Positions 21,228 to 34,500 are shown, counted from the first letter of the stretch. The stretch is 64,000 bases of DNA from Echiichthys vipera (GCA_963691815.1 OY829648.1:33083456-33147455), one strand, 5' to 3'. Notes: generated from the letters alone by a model not told the origin. A program made the numbers and translations.

Positions 21228-24200
21228 AGATCAATCAAGGCAGGGCGACAGCTGTCCTATGGGGATTATCTGTGTATGTCTATAGTGTGCTTGTCTAGTC
21301 AGCTCTTCATGTACAGACAAACAGCTACAGGCTGACTCTCTAATCTTGGCCTCCACATATGAGTCAGAACTGCTCACATGCACTCGAATGTTTACCCTCA
21401 ACCCTCAGTCCTACAGTCTCAAGTGGACTCATAAAGTGTGACTCCTAACCTGCCATTAAAGCAAAACTATAGCTCTTAACATAGAAACAGGCTCCAAAAA
21501 AGCATGAAGTGTTTACGACTTTAACCCAGAGTTTGTGGGCTGAGTTGCCCAGCTTTCTGCTATTATGGCTGCTGTTGGTCTTCTATTGAGGAATATATAC
21601 CAGCCATCATTGGGTAAGCAATAACTGTAGGTAACATTTGATGATGTCATGTCGTGACTTTGGGCTGTTTTGTGTTAGTGTGTCCAGAGAGCGCTCTGCT
21701 GCTCAGAGGGTGTGGTGCTCTGAATGACCCAACAGTATATTCCAACAGCTCAACAGTCCAGTTTGTGCCAGATTGCGCTCTGGCATTCAGAGTGACAATT
21801 TACAAAAGCATCCAGGATAACAGCTTACAGGCGCTTGGAATTGCTCTTTTTAACATTTAAATATCAATACCTGCATTCTCTCGTGCACCTTAGTACACTG
21901 ACGACTCATTTGCAGCCATCTGAAAGTCAGCAGGTTCCATCTGCAGTCTCTATCTGGAGTGATGATGTCACTATTAAGCAACAATAACGCACACCAGATC
22001 GGCTGGTTATATTTTATGCAATCATCATCAGACTGCTGTAAAATAACCACTGAGCCCCCTGTGTACATCAAACATGTCATTTTGATTAATTATCCTACAC
22101 AGGTGTGTTACTGGCAAAATACATGGGGATTGGGCATGCAGCGTACATAAGCTGGGGGGAAGGTTTTTTTTACCTGCTACACACATCTGTAGTGTGTGGC
22201 TGCTGCCAGCTTCACTCTGCGGTATTGAGGTTAAATGCAGTTTGTTCTTCAGGGTTCGGAAGCTGCCTCACATTGCCCTCTGGTACAATGACGTATGTCT
22301 CTCAGTGTTTCCGCTATGTTTACAGAGTTGATGTTACACATGTAGCTCTGCGGTGCATTTTAAACGTCATGCAAACAATTAAAGGAATCATGGTTTTCAT
22401 GTGTTTCTTCTTGGCGTGCCAGCGGTGTTTGATCTGACAATTGAATGATAAGGGTTCATAATAAAGGTCGATCCCCACATGGATTAATGAATCAGCGTTA
22501 ACCCATTTCATTCATTAACCCAATTATTAAAAATCTCCAGACAGAAGGATCACAATTATACAAGCAATAACCAGAGCCACAATGCAAACTCAGTTTAAAT
22601 CAGTGTATCCCACTATGACAAAATATCTTTTAAATAATTATCCGAAAGGATCAAATAATGTTTCCCAACAGAAACAGTCCAAAGTTAAAACTAAGTCACT
22701 TTTCGGTTTCAAGCACAACAAAATAAAAGTTGGAATTTCAGTTTGTTTAATTATGTTTTAGTTGTTTTTTGTCGGAGTGAATTATCTTCTCAAACTAAAT
22801 AATAAATGATCTCTGATAAGTTTCAGTATCGTTTTTCCTGTTAGGAGTGGAGCATCTTCCCAAACAATTTAACAAGCGATCTTTGAACAAGTAAATCCCC
22901 AAAGCTGTCAGAGTTTTCTGAACTCTGCCGTCTCTACGGAGAGTAAAAGGACAATTGTAAACGTACGACCATGTAGAGACAGAACTGATATGACATACAG
23001 TGCTCCCTCATAGATGGCTTTCATATGGTGTCAGCCATACTGTAGTAAATGTAAATGTTCTTTAGATTTCTGAAGTGTTGGGCAGAAAGGAAGCACTGGT
23101 GAATGTGTGGCATTCACTGTCACTGGTACACACTCAACACCTGTGTGATTTCTTACTTGCATTTTCAGATGATTGTGGGCTGTCAGAGCGACTGACACAT
23201 AAAAAGTTGTGTCCCTTTAAAAGATGCAAAGTCTGTGTGTTGCTCTTCATCACATCCTGCATATTGTCAACAGTAAGCCAAAGAGGATACTTTCCTTCTC
23301 ACTTTCCCCTCTCAGACTGATTTATTTGAAAATGTTTTAGAGGCAAGAGGAAGTCAAATAATTTAGCAAGATTAAAGTAGTTCCCATGTTTTGTGGTCCC
23401 AAAATCCCTGAGCTTAATCTTTACCTATTGCATACTGTTTAAAAAAACCCCCAAAAAAACTATTCTCATTTGTATCCGATGTGATTTTAAGATTTGGTGA
23501 TCAGACTATAAAAGTGAAGTGAAGACAGTGTGTTACAGTAACCTGTATGTGGAAATCACTCTGCTTTACCACACTATTCATTTTGATTTACCCATCCCAT
23601 CAGATGGATTTTTCTTTCTAGCCTTTAGACTAATCCATGTGGTTGGACACTTAGCAGTGAATTAAAAAAAAGTGTCAGTAAAACAATGACTGATTTGATA
23701 TGCTAAGGGACTAAATCGAAGAGGTGTGGATTATGATGGATTATGGATTATGCCTCTGAACAGAATATAAATGCAAGTGATGTTAAAAAAGATGAGCCTG
23801 GTGAATAAAGAGGAAATCAAAGGGACTGTGTTTATATAGTGCTCCTGTAGTATTAGCGACCACTCAGAGCACTTTACAGTAGTGATGTCCAAATGAAGCT
23901 TCATGAAGGAGTAGTTGTATTTGTAGAGCCCACTAGATGGAGCCCTTGGTTTATAGAAAAAGGCTCAATGAACCTCCTGAGCCACAGGGACATTGCACAC
24001 TAATCAACGGCCAAGCTGTAAGTGAGCCAGAGTTAGCCAAAGAGGCTAGTTTGCATCTGTAGTCCCCTGGTAGATATTGAAAAGGCAACCTAAAATTACA
24101 GAGCTAAAATGCATGTATGATTTTTTTTTATCTTTTAAAAACAAAACAAAACAATATGGTAAGACCAAATTGACATACAGAGGCAAATAGATAATAAATA

Positions 24201-24560
24201 AACACCGAGCATACATAAGACATTATACCCTGTGGACATTATAACATTATGCAGCAGATTAAAACAGGACAAACACACCTAAATAAAAGCACATATATAG
24301 CAGCATAAAGCACAAACACACGCAACCAACACATTGATTTAGACACTAACATGCACAGCACAAGACAGGACATGATCACTGTTGCTATACTGTAAAACAA
24401 GACAATGGTGGTAGGTGTTTGACTTCTGGTCCAGGACTTTGAGGGTTTGTTTATATAGCGTTATATAGTGGTTTTAGCGTTGTTTTATTGACTTGTGCAA
24501 AACTGGTCAGACAGTATGTGGAATGGGACATTATCATTGCCTTCATATTTAATTTAGCTG
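20036..24560. other. Long intron stretch with one microsatellite and little else recognised
   Basis: A (GT)n tract lies at 21172-21226. A G-rich stretch is at 21040-21075. At 23878-23990 there is a segment resembling a fish hAT fragment ('gtgatgtccaaatgaagctt'), not strong enough to call. Small open frames at 21654-21860 and 22105-22437 show no domain. Nothing else is supported. Confidence 0.4.
21172..21226. repeat. (GT)n microsatellite
   Basis: Uninterrupted GT repeat, about 27 units. Confidence 0.97.
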
Positions 24561-24584
24561 CATCGGTAGTCATTGAATTTCTAA

Positions 24585-25027
24585 CAAAGTGAAAACATTT
24601 TTTAAATTTAGCTTAACCCGGTGACTTACTTTTTTAACATGGGATTTAAAGGACAGTTGAGAGTCAATCAGAAGGCCTAGGTACTTAAACTCAGAGACAA
24701 CTTGTAACTTTTCTCCAGAAAGCATTATGTCTGGGTCAGGAGTGCAGCATTGCTTTTTTGAGAAGAACATGCAGACTGTTTTTTATGTATTTAGTTGAAG
24801 GCATGACTGGATTAGCCAAGTTGTGATAGGGTTCAGTGCATTAATAAGTTTTGCTGCGGCCTGATGTTTGTTGCTGCCATGTGTATAAATCACAGCATCA
24901 TCAGCATAAAGCTGAATCTCTACATCAGAATACACAGATGGCAGATCATTTAAGTAGAGACTGAACAGAATTGACCTAGTATAGATCCTTGTGGGACACC
25001 AGTCAGTCTAGCTAGTATCCAGTGTGA
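24585..25027 (-). pseudogene. LINE reverse transcriptase fragment (clade uncertain)
   Basis: On the minus strand: 'LTGVPQGSI', then 'FSLYLNDLPSVYSD', 'QLYADDAVIYTHGSN', 'LNPITTWL', 'KTVCMFFSKKQ' and 'EKLQVVSEFKYLGLLIDSQL'. These are RT palm motifs with the catalytic Y-A-D-D (about 24905-24916) and the thumb. Stops interrupt the frame. The order and motifs differ from the I/Nimb-like copies, so it is another LINE family. Its 5' side is interrupted at 25028 by a hAT element. Confidence 0.8.
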
Positions 25028-25035
25028 CAATAGAT

Positions 25036-25915
25036 TAGGGCTGGGCAATATGGACCAACTCATATCTCAATATTGTTTAGCTGAATGGTGATACTTTCCA
25101 ATAAAAAAATAACAAAAACAAATGTAACCCACAGGCACTTTTAATAACCAGCTGCACAATATCAACATGCAGATGAAATTGACACGATAATGCCTTGTGA
25201 GATAACATAATACAAAATACTAAATAAAAAATAGTCCTTAACAAATTGCATATAAATATATATAACTTCTCCTCCTCGCCTATTGGAGCCACCATCTTGT
25301 CAGACTTTGACTAATTTTCTCTTACCAAAAAAGGGCAATCATGTGATGTACGGGGGAGGGGGATACGTCCATCTGGCCACCACCGCACGGGAGCTAGGCT
25401 AACTGCAAACGCTACGAGATAAACAGGAGTGGGCGAGAGTGGGAGGCAATATTGCAAATTTTTTCCGGGACCGAGAATCATTTTTATATTTTGTGTTATT
25501 TTATAGTAACACCACCACACGGATGACCGCAGTCCAGGTCGAGATGATGGAGTGAGCATGCTAATCCTGACAACTAGCCTCCAAGGAGAAGTGAGGGCCA
25601 GAGGCTAGCTGTAACTCAAGATGTCACGCCCCTAATTATTCATAAACTTTAACCTCCAATCAAATAAAAACTAGCCTGGAACAAAATATTTCAACCCCCT
25701 CAGTGTTGTCATGGAGATATGACCTAAACATACAGACTAGAATGACTTTTGTACCAGGCCTTAAACAGGTTGAAACAACCTGTTTAACATGGGGGTCAAT
25801 GAGAAACTGCTCTATTATGAAACCTGTCTCTAGTGGATACTCAGAGAAGTGCAGTTTTTGGCACTTCCACATATCCTATATTGAGTTTTTAAACTTGTAG
25901 GGTTGCCAAGCCCTA
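25036..25915. mobile_element. hAT-like element with perfect 8 bp target duplication
   Basis: Left end 'tagggctgggcaat' and right end complement 'tagggcttggcaac' form inverted termini. The flanks are identical: 'caatagat' at 25028-25035 and 25916-25923. An 8 bp duplication and a 'tagggctgggc' terminus are characteristic of a fish hAT group. The 880 bp interior has no recognisable transposase, so it is non-autonomous. Confidence 0.85.
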
Positions 25916-25923
25916 CAATAGAT

Positions 25924-27337
25924 GTCAGCCAGGGCTGTGCTATTTCTGATTTAGTTGGCATAATTTTACCAGAATATTTTGTGTGCATTTTTACAATATT
26001 ACTATTGATGTATTGTGGCTAAAATCAGACATATCGGCAATAAAAGTTATGTAAAGATGGTTTTGATGAATTCCTTTACAAACTTTGTCAGTCTTCTCTG
26101 TGTAAGGATTTGTTAATGAATATTCAGCTCTACTGTCAGTCAGAGCCTGCATGTTTATTCATAACGCAGAAAGACAATTTTATTTTTTCTTATGTAGTTA
26201 ACCAGACCAGTAAACTCTGCTCTGGTGCTCAACAGCAGCTGTTTTCAGTGAGAAAGTTCTGATGAAGGCACTATAAAGTACCTGCTCAGCAGCAAACAGC
26301 GTTTAGCAGTGAAAGAGACATTTTTTAGATATCTCAGGAGTTGGTGGAGTCTAAAGAAAGAGCTTAAGGAGAGAGACTATTGGACTGACCTTCATCAGCT
26401 TAGACACAAACACCATTCCTATTGAACAGCTAAGAAGGAATGTTAGACATGTCTCACCTTACCATTTACCCGTATGCTGATGCTACGTGCCAAAGCATGA
26501 GCTGGTGTGTCCTTTATGTAGTGAGACAGAAATGCGGGTGCAGAGTTCAGGGTGGTGGATGGACGTGTTAAGACAGGGACACACCAAGCTGACAGTATTC
26601 TGTCAGTGATTATCTGTTGCCCTAGTTTTTGCTGTGTATCCCACATCATTGGTACTAGTCAGCCCTAGTCTGCTCTCCTCGGCTGTACTTCAGCCAATTC
26701 AACATGTTGAAGCTGTGTCGTGAGAAATCAATCTGAGTTTAGTCTATGCAGGATAAGATAATCAGAAGTGAGGAGAGTAAACAGATGGCTTAAGTCAAGA
26801 GTCTGTGAGATGGAAACTTGTCTTATCAGGTCAGATTATGTTTTACCCTTTGAGCTCTCTAGAGGAAACACTTCCTAAGTGTTTGTGTTGTTCGCTGGCA
26901 CACAGTAAATATCATTTATTCTTTCAACTTCAGGTTGCGTTTTTGCTAACTGTCTAACTAGCATCTTGAGTCTTCCGGTTTGCCGTTTTGAATGATGAAT
27001 ACAGACTACCACCGTCCATTCGTAGAGAGAGTTATTTCAGTTTAGGGGTTAGGGGTGGGCAATATCAATTAATCCCAATTTTATCACAGTTTTTCACATT
27101 GATTTTTAAATATTTAGCAAGTTTCTGAATAGTGCAACCAAAGTATTTCCCTTTGTAAAAATATAGCTCTAAAACAAAGCATTTAGGCCAAAGAACCTTT
27201 CTGAACAGATTTGAATCAGTTTGTGCAGTTTTGCAAACTTGTGCCAATGGACATTTAAGAAAACGCTGCCTAAAGCACCTGTTGCCTCTGCTGGCTGTGG
27301 TGTGACTCCTCACCGTTCTTTCACCACACTACCTGCT
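25924..27337. other. Intron sequence, little recognised
   Basis: A 'gggtgggcaatatcaatt' segment at 27052-27070 resembles the end of a hAT element but its partner end was not found. No gene is supported. Confidence 0.4.
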
Positions 27338-27539
27338 CTCTATTTGATTCCTGTTGCGTGCATTGAAAGTGTCTCGATACACAGAGAACAGCTGATCATG
27401 AAGTTGACATGATTAATTATAAAAACAAACAAACTAAACACAACCTCATTTCACTACAAACCCTAAATAAATGCGTTGTTGAAGTTAAACAGGCCAGATA
27501 AGGTCCATTCAGAAGAAGCTCTGAGGAAATGATTCTCAC

Positions 27540-27543
<4 letters not shown>
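27338..27543 (+). repeat. Dispersed repeat family E, copy 1
   Basis: Blocks 'gcattgaaagtg', 'gaacagctgat', 'catgaagttga', 'cacaacctcatttcactaca', 'aataaatgcgttgttg' and 'ctctgaggaaatgattct' recur in the same order at 52634-52714 and 53308-53407, where a 593 bp hAT element splits them. Confidence 0.6.

Positions 27544-27582
<39 letters not shown>
27544..27582. repeat. (GT)n microsatellite
   Basis: GT repeat of about 19 units. Confidence 0.95.
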
Positions 27583-27583
<1 letters not shown>

Positions 27584-28395
27584 TTGGCAGGTTTAGGCAG
27601 AAAGGCGGGCTCTGTGATGGAGTAATCGGCACTTGCTCCAGTAGTCCTGATAGTATGTATATTGCATGCAACTGTGTACTATATAAGAGCAGCTGCAGTA
27701 TACTAAAAGTAATAAAAAAGTATGATATTCGGAACTCTGCCTTAATCATGAAAAGAATCATATAAACCATCTTTAATACAGACTGCCTGAAGGAGCTCAG
27801 GCCTCGGGTGCTGTCACACTGTTTATCACTGTGATGAATGCTGTGGTCTCATCCCCCTCCAGCATCGCAATCGATTTCCTCCAGAAACTAGACTGATGTC
27901 ATGTACTCCTGCAGGGTCATCCTCAGTGCATGAACACACAGACTGCATCATACAGTTTGCATCATATAACCAGATACCACACCGACGAAACATCTCAGGT
28001 CACCTCGAAGATTTTCCTCAAGCTTTTTCCTCTGAGATATCATTGGTGCATGCTGCGCTGCGGCCCGGAGGAGAAGACGTGTGTGTGCCCCTGACAACTT
28101 TCAGTGACTCTTCCTGAAAGGGATGAAAGGTTTATTTCACATGAAACTCCTTTAAGTCCTCAGATTGGTGTCCTTTATCCAGGGCCATATAGAAATTCAG
28201 GAGCTGGCTTTGGCGGATTGTGGGGGAACAGAGGAATAGGAGAAGGGAGCAGACCTAGGAATGGCTTCATTAACACGGAGGAGATGGGTTCATTAACACC
28301 CAGAAGCCCTGCCGAAGGGAGAACCCCTCTGGTAGACTGAGGAAGAACAAGGTTTGCTGCCTTTGTGCGTGTGTTTGTGTGTGTGTGTGTGTGTG

Positions 28396-28435
<40 letters not shown>

Positions 28436-30835
28436 GGCAGGTGCAGTAGGCGATAATTGGTAGTAGTCTCATGTTTGCTTAGGCACAGATCTAAAAGTAG
28501 AGATCTTCACTGTCTCATTGGCTTTGAGATCCCAGATCCCCTAGGTGGCTGTCAGTGTGTCTCTCTCCTCTCTTTTCGATCCTTTCTTCAGTCTTAGTTT
28601 TTCTCTCCATCTCTCTTCCTTTTCTATGATGGGGGCTGGCCAGACTTGTGTGGTAAATTGTGTTTTTGTTATTGGTCTTGAAGCATGGTCGTGCAGAAAT
28701 GGAAGAATACTGGTTGGTGTAAAGTATGTGTCAGATTCACAGGACCAGACTTCACCACTATAGTGCTATAGTTGTTTAAGTCCATCAACAAAATAACCTT
28801 GCATCACCACACTAATCGCAAATGCATATTCGCCTGGACCCTTCGATTTCTAAGGGGCGTTATCAACAGTTTAGAGCAAAATGCTTTCGAACTCAATTGG
28901 ATAGACCTACAACCTATCAGAGCCATGAAACGTGACATTCAACCAATCAGAGCTATGAAACAACTTGTTCCGTGGAAAACAATGGCAGCCGGGTCACACA
29001 GTTTCTTAAATGATAGCTAAACAGTACACTAAATTGCATTTCTGTAAACATTTTACTGTTCCAACAATAACCAACTCTGGTTTGCTTGGAATAAATCCTT
29101 AAAGTTATCCTCCATAAGATTTTCATTTTTTAATTGTCTTTTAAGTTCCTATCTATCACAGAGTGAGTTAAAACAATAGTGACTGATCATATGACCCACT
29201 AATGAAAGCAATCGTTGCCTTTTTGTAGTATTCACATCTGTGTGTCTGTGGAGACATTCCCTCTGTTAGTGACTCTGCTTACAGCAGTTGGTCTGTCAGC
29301 CTAGATCGTCACTGACAGTTATGCCGCGTTCACTTGTAATTGGAAATTCCAACTTCTGAGTCAGTCTTGTAATAAGGACAGAAGTGTAATAGAAACATTT
29401 GTGTGTGTGTGTATTTAAGAGGGGAACATATAGGGGACGGACCAGAAGTGGAGAGGTGAATGTGTTTCAATAAAGTTTACAAAAGAGCAAAATAAATAAA
29501 CACACACAGTGATCATGAACGTGACAAAATAGAGGCTCTGAAAGAACAGGCTCACCTGCAGTTACATCTTACTGCCAAGGAGGCCGCGAGAGACAACTTA
29601 TCTCAATTCTAATGGAGTACAAATTTAATTCATTGAGTAAGATGTGTAAATATTCTAACCTTCTGCTGTCTGATGAGCAGCTGTCCAACACTGCAGAGCA
29701 GGGGCTTGTTCTTTTGTGGCAGATGTACTCGATAGCTGATACATTCATCCAATCGCCCAACATTATATTGCACATGCTCATATTATTGAGGTGTGATACC
29801 CAACCACGATCCACACATGATGTTTATCAATTGTACAACCAAATTTAAGCAAGTGCCAAATCTTTGCAGATCTTTTAAAAATAGATGGAGGACAATATTT
29901 ACCTGGATGGTGGAAAATCAGACACACTGTGATATGCTTTGGAAACGAAGGGAACTTACGTTAAGTTAAGGCTCTGTGTGTGTGTGTGTGTGCGTGTGTG
30001 TGTGTTCTCTGTCCTATCCCCAGCAACTCTGTGTTTGCTCCCGAGCACCTCCTTCTCCTCCTCCTCCTCCTCCTCCAGATCATCAGTGGCGGGAGGTTGA
30101 GTGGGTGGATCAACCTCAACATGGCTGCTGTGTTCCTTTAAGCCAATCAGCTAATCTGTCAGTCTGTTTGCATGTCTAATGTGTGTGTGGAGTGTGGTTA
30201 GAGACGGATCAATGCAGGGATTGATGAAAGCCTAAACAAACATAACATTAAGAATTGATAATGAGTGGATGTGAGAAGTGAACGGCCCAGGAGCAAGGCT
30301 CCGTTTCAACCAAAGACCTTCCTGTCTGTCACAGGGACAAAGAGGAGCGTGGCTGAGGTGCTCTGGGCCGTTCACTGCATAACTGCTGACTTTGATGGAG
30401 ATGAAAAAGCTCTGAAGGCCAACACATATCAAGTCTGAAACTCAGTTGAAGTCAATAAAAATATGTATAAAGTGTATCAGCTGGTCCTTTTCAGATATTC
30501 AGCGTCTAAGTATTTGGCCAGCTCTATTGAGCTGTTATGAGTAGGCACTTTCTGGAATCCCTCTAATAAAAATGAATTGGAAGCACGCTTTGTGACCACA
30601 GGTCCACTGGCAAGGCGGATTTCTCTAGAGGCTATTTTGTGGTTCCGTACTTGCACTGCTACAATTAGATAAAGCAGTAAGAGTCCACCAAGACAATCAG
30701 CAGTTGTCGCAGATCTGCGCTTCAGATATCGATTGTCTGTCCAACACCATAGGAAAAACAGATACTTAAGATGAGGCTTTCCTTAAACCACTTCACTGTG
30801 TACTCTGACTGCCAGTGCACAAGCACTTCTGATCT

Positions 30836-30840
<5 letters not shown>
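27583..30840. other. Intron sequence with short simple repeats
   Basis: (GT)n at 28364-28434 and 29972-30004, and (TCC)n at 30049-30076. At 28830-28990 two adjacent 'aacctatcagagccatgaaa' and 'aaccaatcagagctatgaaa' blocks suggest a diverged dispersed repeat. No gene or open frame of interest was found. Confidence 0.45.
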
Positions 30841-30922
<82 letters not shown>

Positions 30923-30926
30923 TGTT
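30841..30926. repeat. (GT)n microsatellite
   Basis: GT repeat of about 43 units with one TAT interruption near its end. Confidence 0.97.
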
Positions 30927-31155
30927 AAATGGACATCCCACCATAAGAGCGGATTTATATCACATTCATAAAGCAGATTTATATCTCTGCGCAAATCGGA
31001 GATTGTATTAATTTATACTGGTGCACCACAACATGTTGCAGTAAGATACAATATATGATCATAGAAAACACTGTACTGTGCAGAACACTATGATGTGATT
31101 CAATATGAAATAACACTGAACATAGCTAAAGGATAAAGCATATTACAGGATCCAC

Positions 31156-32001
31156 TAGTGTTGTTTTTTGGCGGCCTGTTTTACTTTTAGTCTAGTCTAG
31201 TTTTAGTCAACTAAAAGTCTGAGAGATTTAGTCTAGTTTTAGTCGACTAAAAGTCTGAGAGTTTTAGTCTAGTTTTAGTCGACTAAAAGTCTGAGAGTTT
31301 TAGTCTAGTTTTAGTCAAAGAAAATTGTATATTAGTCTCTTTTTAGTGAAGCAATTATATTTAATCAATATAATCAAAGTACCTAGTAGTATTGAGGAAA
31401 CCAACATTTTCTTTGAGCCAAACCCATGCAGATATCTTTAGTTTACAGCATGTACAGGTCTAGAATAAGTAATCCAATTCATGTTGATGCTAAATTCAGT
31501 TCAGTGTGATTTGCTCTGTGAAGTACAAAACGAGTCCTGACATTCCTTTTTGCTTTCCACGTCTATGTAATGAAAGTGTTTCTTCTTTTCCTCTCAAACA
31601 CGACCCCCGGCTGGTGTCACACTTTGTTCTCATGTTTCTTTAGTTTAGTTAACTCTAACGGTAACGATGACCCACAGCAGCGGCAGCTTCAGAATCCAAA
31701 TAATGCGCGTGTGGGGATTGAGGAAGTGACGTCGCCCAGACGCGAGACTGGGAGTGAAACTTCAAAATAATAATAATAATAATAACGTGACTAAACGAGA
31801 CGAAACAACGTTATTTTGTCTCGTTTTCGTCAACGAAAATGAAGAGACATTTCATCTCGTTTTTATTCGTCAACGAAATTGCATTGTATATTTCGTCACA
31901 TGCCCAGCATTTTTGTTTCGTCTCGTCTAGTTTTCGTCACGTGATAGAGGTTCGTTGACGAAGATATTTCGTCATCATTTTCGTTGACGAAAGCAACACT
32001 A
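31156..32001. mobile_element. hAT-like MITE, 846 bp, perfect 8 bp target duplication
   Basis: Termini 'tagtgttg' and 'caacacta' are exact inverses, with similarity continuing for about 13 bp. Identical flanks 'ggatccac' at 31148-31155 and 32002-32009 define insertion by a hAT transposase. The left third holds a 36 bp tandem repeat (31194-31316) and the right third repeated 'cgttgacgaaa/tttcgtcaacg' inverted motifs. There is no transposase, so it depends on a partner in trans. Confidence 0.9.
31194..31316. repeat. 36 bp tandem repeat, about 3.4 units
   Basis: Units at 31194-31229, 31230-31265, 31266-31301 and a partial unit to about 31316. Each contains 'agtctagttttagtcgacta'. The core 'tagtcgacta' is a palindrome, so each unit can form a small hairpin. 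It lies inside the hAT-like MITE. Confidence 0.9.
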
Positions 32002-32009
32002 GGATCCAC

Positions 32010-32964
32010 CTCTGGGGGCTCTGGCACAAAACTTTGCTCATTGGGTGATGTTGGACAATATGAAATAAAAACAATGATAAAAACTATAATAATAATAATG
32101 ATGATGATAATAATAATAGTAATAAATATATATGTAATTAACCAGTATGCTTATTCCACTTTCAACTGGTCTTCATCCCAGTCTGTAGTTATCACTGTAA
32201 CGACTGTGACCGTATGATTATTTTTCTTACCGCAGTGAAAAAGCAACTACAGTATTGCTATTAACTCCAACCGTTAACTGTTGGCAGTTTTTTTCTTTAA
32301 ATACTGTAAAATTACAGAATACGTGTTACAGAGCAGTGTTTCCATTTCAGCTCAGTGTGAGGGCACACTCACACTGTCCATTCGTACTGTGCCCAAGCAC
32401 GCTTCACAGCTGAAGTCCAGGCATGGCACCCTTGGCGGCCGCAGCCCGGTTGAGAGGGGTGGACTTTAGTAAAGCATGGATGCACACGTACGGGCACGGG
32501 TGTGAGCATTGTCAGCGGTCCTGATGTCTATTTATATGCATCTTTTCCCTGTGAAGGTCATTTAAAAAGAAGAACTCCAAAAACCGCAACATAACACATT
32601 AAGAAAAAGTGCCACAAATAGACTTCAACACAGCAGAAGTGTTTACAGAGGACACTTAAAGGTGATTTTTTTCCCCATCTACTCCTGCCCTACTGCCCAC
32701 CACAAAGATAATAAGTTAAGATTTCCCATTAGAATGTTGCTTGGTGCCAGTTTTATTGAAGTTAATAGGGCAGGCAAGAGTTACCTTAACCTATCAAATC
32801 TGTGCTGTTTGACCTTTGATTTCAACATGCTTCCACAAAATAACTATAAACACTTCCAAACAGAAGGTGGCTCTGTCCAGCAGCTGCAAATGGTTCAGCT
32901 CAAGACAGCTGCTACATTATGATACATGGGCAGGTCTGGCCTGTTATCCATAGAGCAGGCTAAC
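32010..32964. other. Intron sequence, nothing recognised
   Basis: A short AAT/ATG-rich run at about 32075-32130 only. Nothing else is supported. Confidence 0.45.
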
Positions 32965-33098
32965 ATAACCCTCCTGGTGGTATTAACCTGGGGTTCAGCT
33001 CCGACCTGAGGTCCTTTGCTGCATATCTCCCCCTCTCTCTCTCACCCCATTTCCTTTCTGTCCTATCTAATAAAGGCTTGAAAAACTGCCAGAAAATG
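32965..33098 (+). mobile_element. tRNA-derived SINE 3' part (family S3)
   Basis: B-box-like 'gggttcagctccgacc' (32991-33006), then 'ggtcctttgctgcatatctc', a CT-rich block, 'ccccatttcctttctgtcc' and 'aataaaggcttgaaaaac'. This order is typical of a common fish SINE ending in an AATAAA-containing tail. The head with the A box is not clear. A second tail is at 38206-38255. Confidence 0.65.
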
Positions 33099-33651
33099 AT
33101 GTATAATTTTTTTTTTTAAATATAGCTTTTAATAAAGATTCTACATATTCAAACTTTAATGATAACAAAGGTGTTGTATTACAATCACATACATGTAGAA
33201 TACTACCAGCATGGCAACAGTGACATCATCATTGTTCCTTCTTTTAGTGTCCTTGCTGAAAATGCCTGAGCCCTCCCCTTCCCTGCTGTCAATTATATTT
33301 CAATAGAAAGTTATCTGTAGATATATTAATTATTGTTAGTTTTCTTTTCTTTTGTTGTCATAGCCCTAGCCAGCACTAATGTAGAGGAGGGGGTTCTTCA
33401 CCAAAAACAGAACCATGGCCCTCAAACAGGAACCAGCTGTGATAGAGACATTTCATGGGTTCAAAGCTAACATTCGTAGAAAGAATTTATCACCAGTCAC
33501 ACATTTCTCTGAATTTGGACAACTTGAATAAACATTTCATTGACATATGCATTTCACACTATTTAAGGTAATATGACACATTCCGCTGTGCCAGAAAAGG
33601 AAAAAGCCTGCAGCCAGTCGGTTCCTTGAAACAGAAGCAAATCAAACATAT

Positions 33652-33716
<65 letters not shown>

Positions 33717-34443
33717 TGGACTGCAGCCGTGTGTGTAGTGTGTTTTTTCCTCTAACACATATCCAAGTGCATTAATAATAGGTAGGCTCGGTGGGGTAGT
33801 AAATGGATGGACCTGTGAACAGCAGGTGATGTTAGTGGTCGAGCTGCAGCCTCCGTGATTCATCTATCAGCCCTGGGCTCTGTTCACATGTTAAAACCCT
33901 GACAGAGTGTGAAATGCAGATATAGGACTGCAGAGCTTTGACTCTTTTTGTCTGACTACCAGTTTAGCATTCACTCTGCCTGTGTGTGTTTATACGCAAC
34001 AGATTTGCCTTTCAGGGCCGCGGCTGATTGATTTTGCATGCTTCCCAGTGTTATCTCTCTCAGGACGGGTGCTCACTGAGGACACTGGCTTTCTGAGCAG
34101 GGGCAGTTGCTAGGAGATACTGGGGCAGTTGCCAGGGGAAACCAGAGCTGAATGTACATGTACATTCCACCATTGATGGAGTAGGGTTTTTTACAGAGAG
34201 GTTTTAAGTTCAGGATGGAGGAACACCACATAGTTCATCTTTTAGGTCACTGGAATGCATGAAATATAGCAACCGTCCATGGTGGTGTTCCAATATCAGA
34301 GTTCAGAAAAGACAAATAAGGCTTAAACAAATTTTAAAAACCTTTTATCTTGTTCTAAAGCTCCCGGTTCAATGTTCTAAAGTTCAACTAGATAATGACA
34401 GGTGTCAGCTCATAGATAACACAAAGACTGCTCCATCAAATGT
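33099..34443. other. Intron sequence with a (GT)n tract
   Basis: (GT)n at 33652-33714. The stretch 33960-34080 is of more balanced composition and not repeat-like. No gene is supported. Confidence 0.45.
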
Positions 34444-34500
34444 CCTCTCATCTCATCTTCAACCGCTTATCCAGGGTCGGGTCGTGGGGGCAGCAGCTGT
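34444..34500 (-). mobile_element. 57 bp LINE tail with target duplication
   Basis: Only the extreme 3' end of the I/Nimb-like LINE is present ('catctcatcttcaaccgctt' followed by 'atccagggtcgggtcg'). It is flanked by 'atcaaatgt' at 34435-34443 and again at 34501-34509. This is an extreme 5' truncation of an otherwise ordinary retrotransposition event. Confidence 0.8.

Noticed and set aside
28104..28340. Gly/Pro-containing frame of 78 codons
   Set aside because: No recognisable motif and no exon-like splice sites of matching phase.
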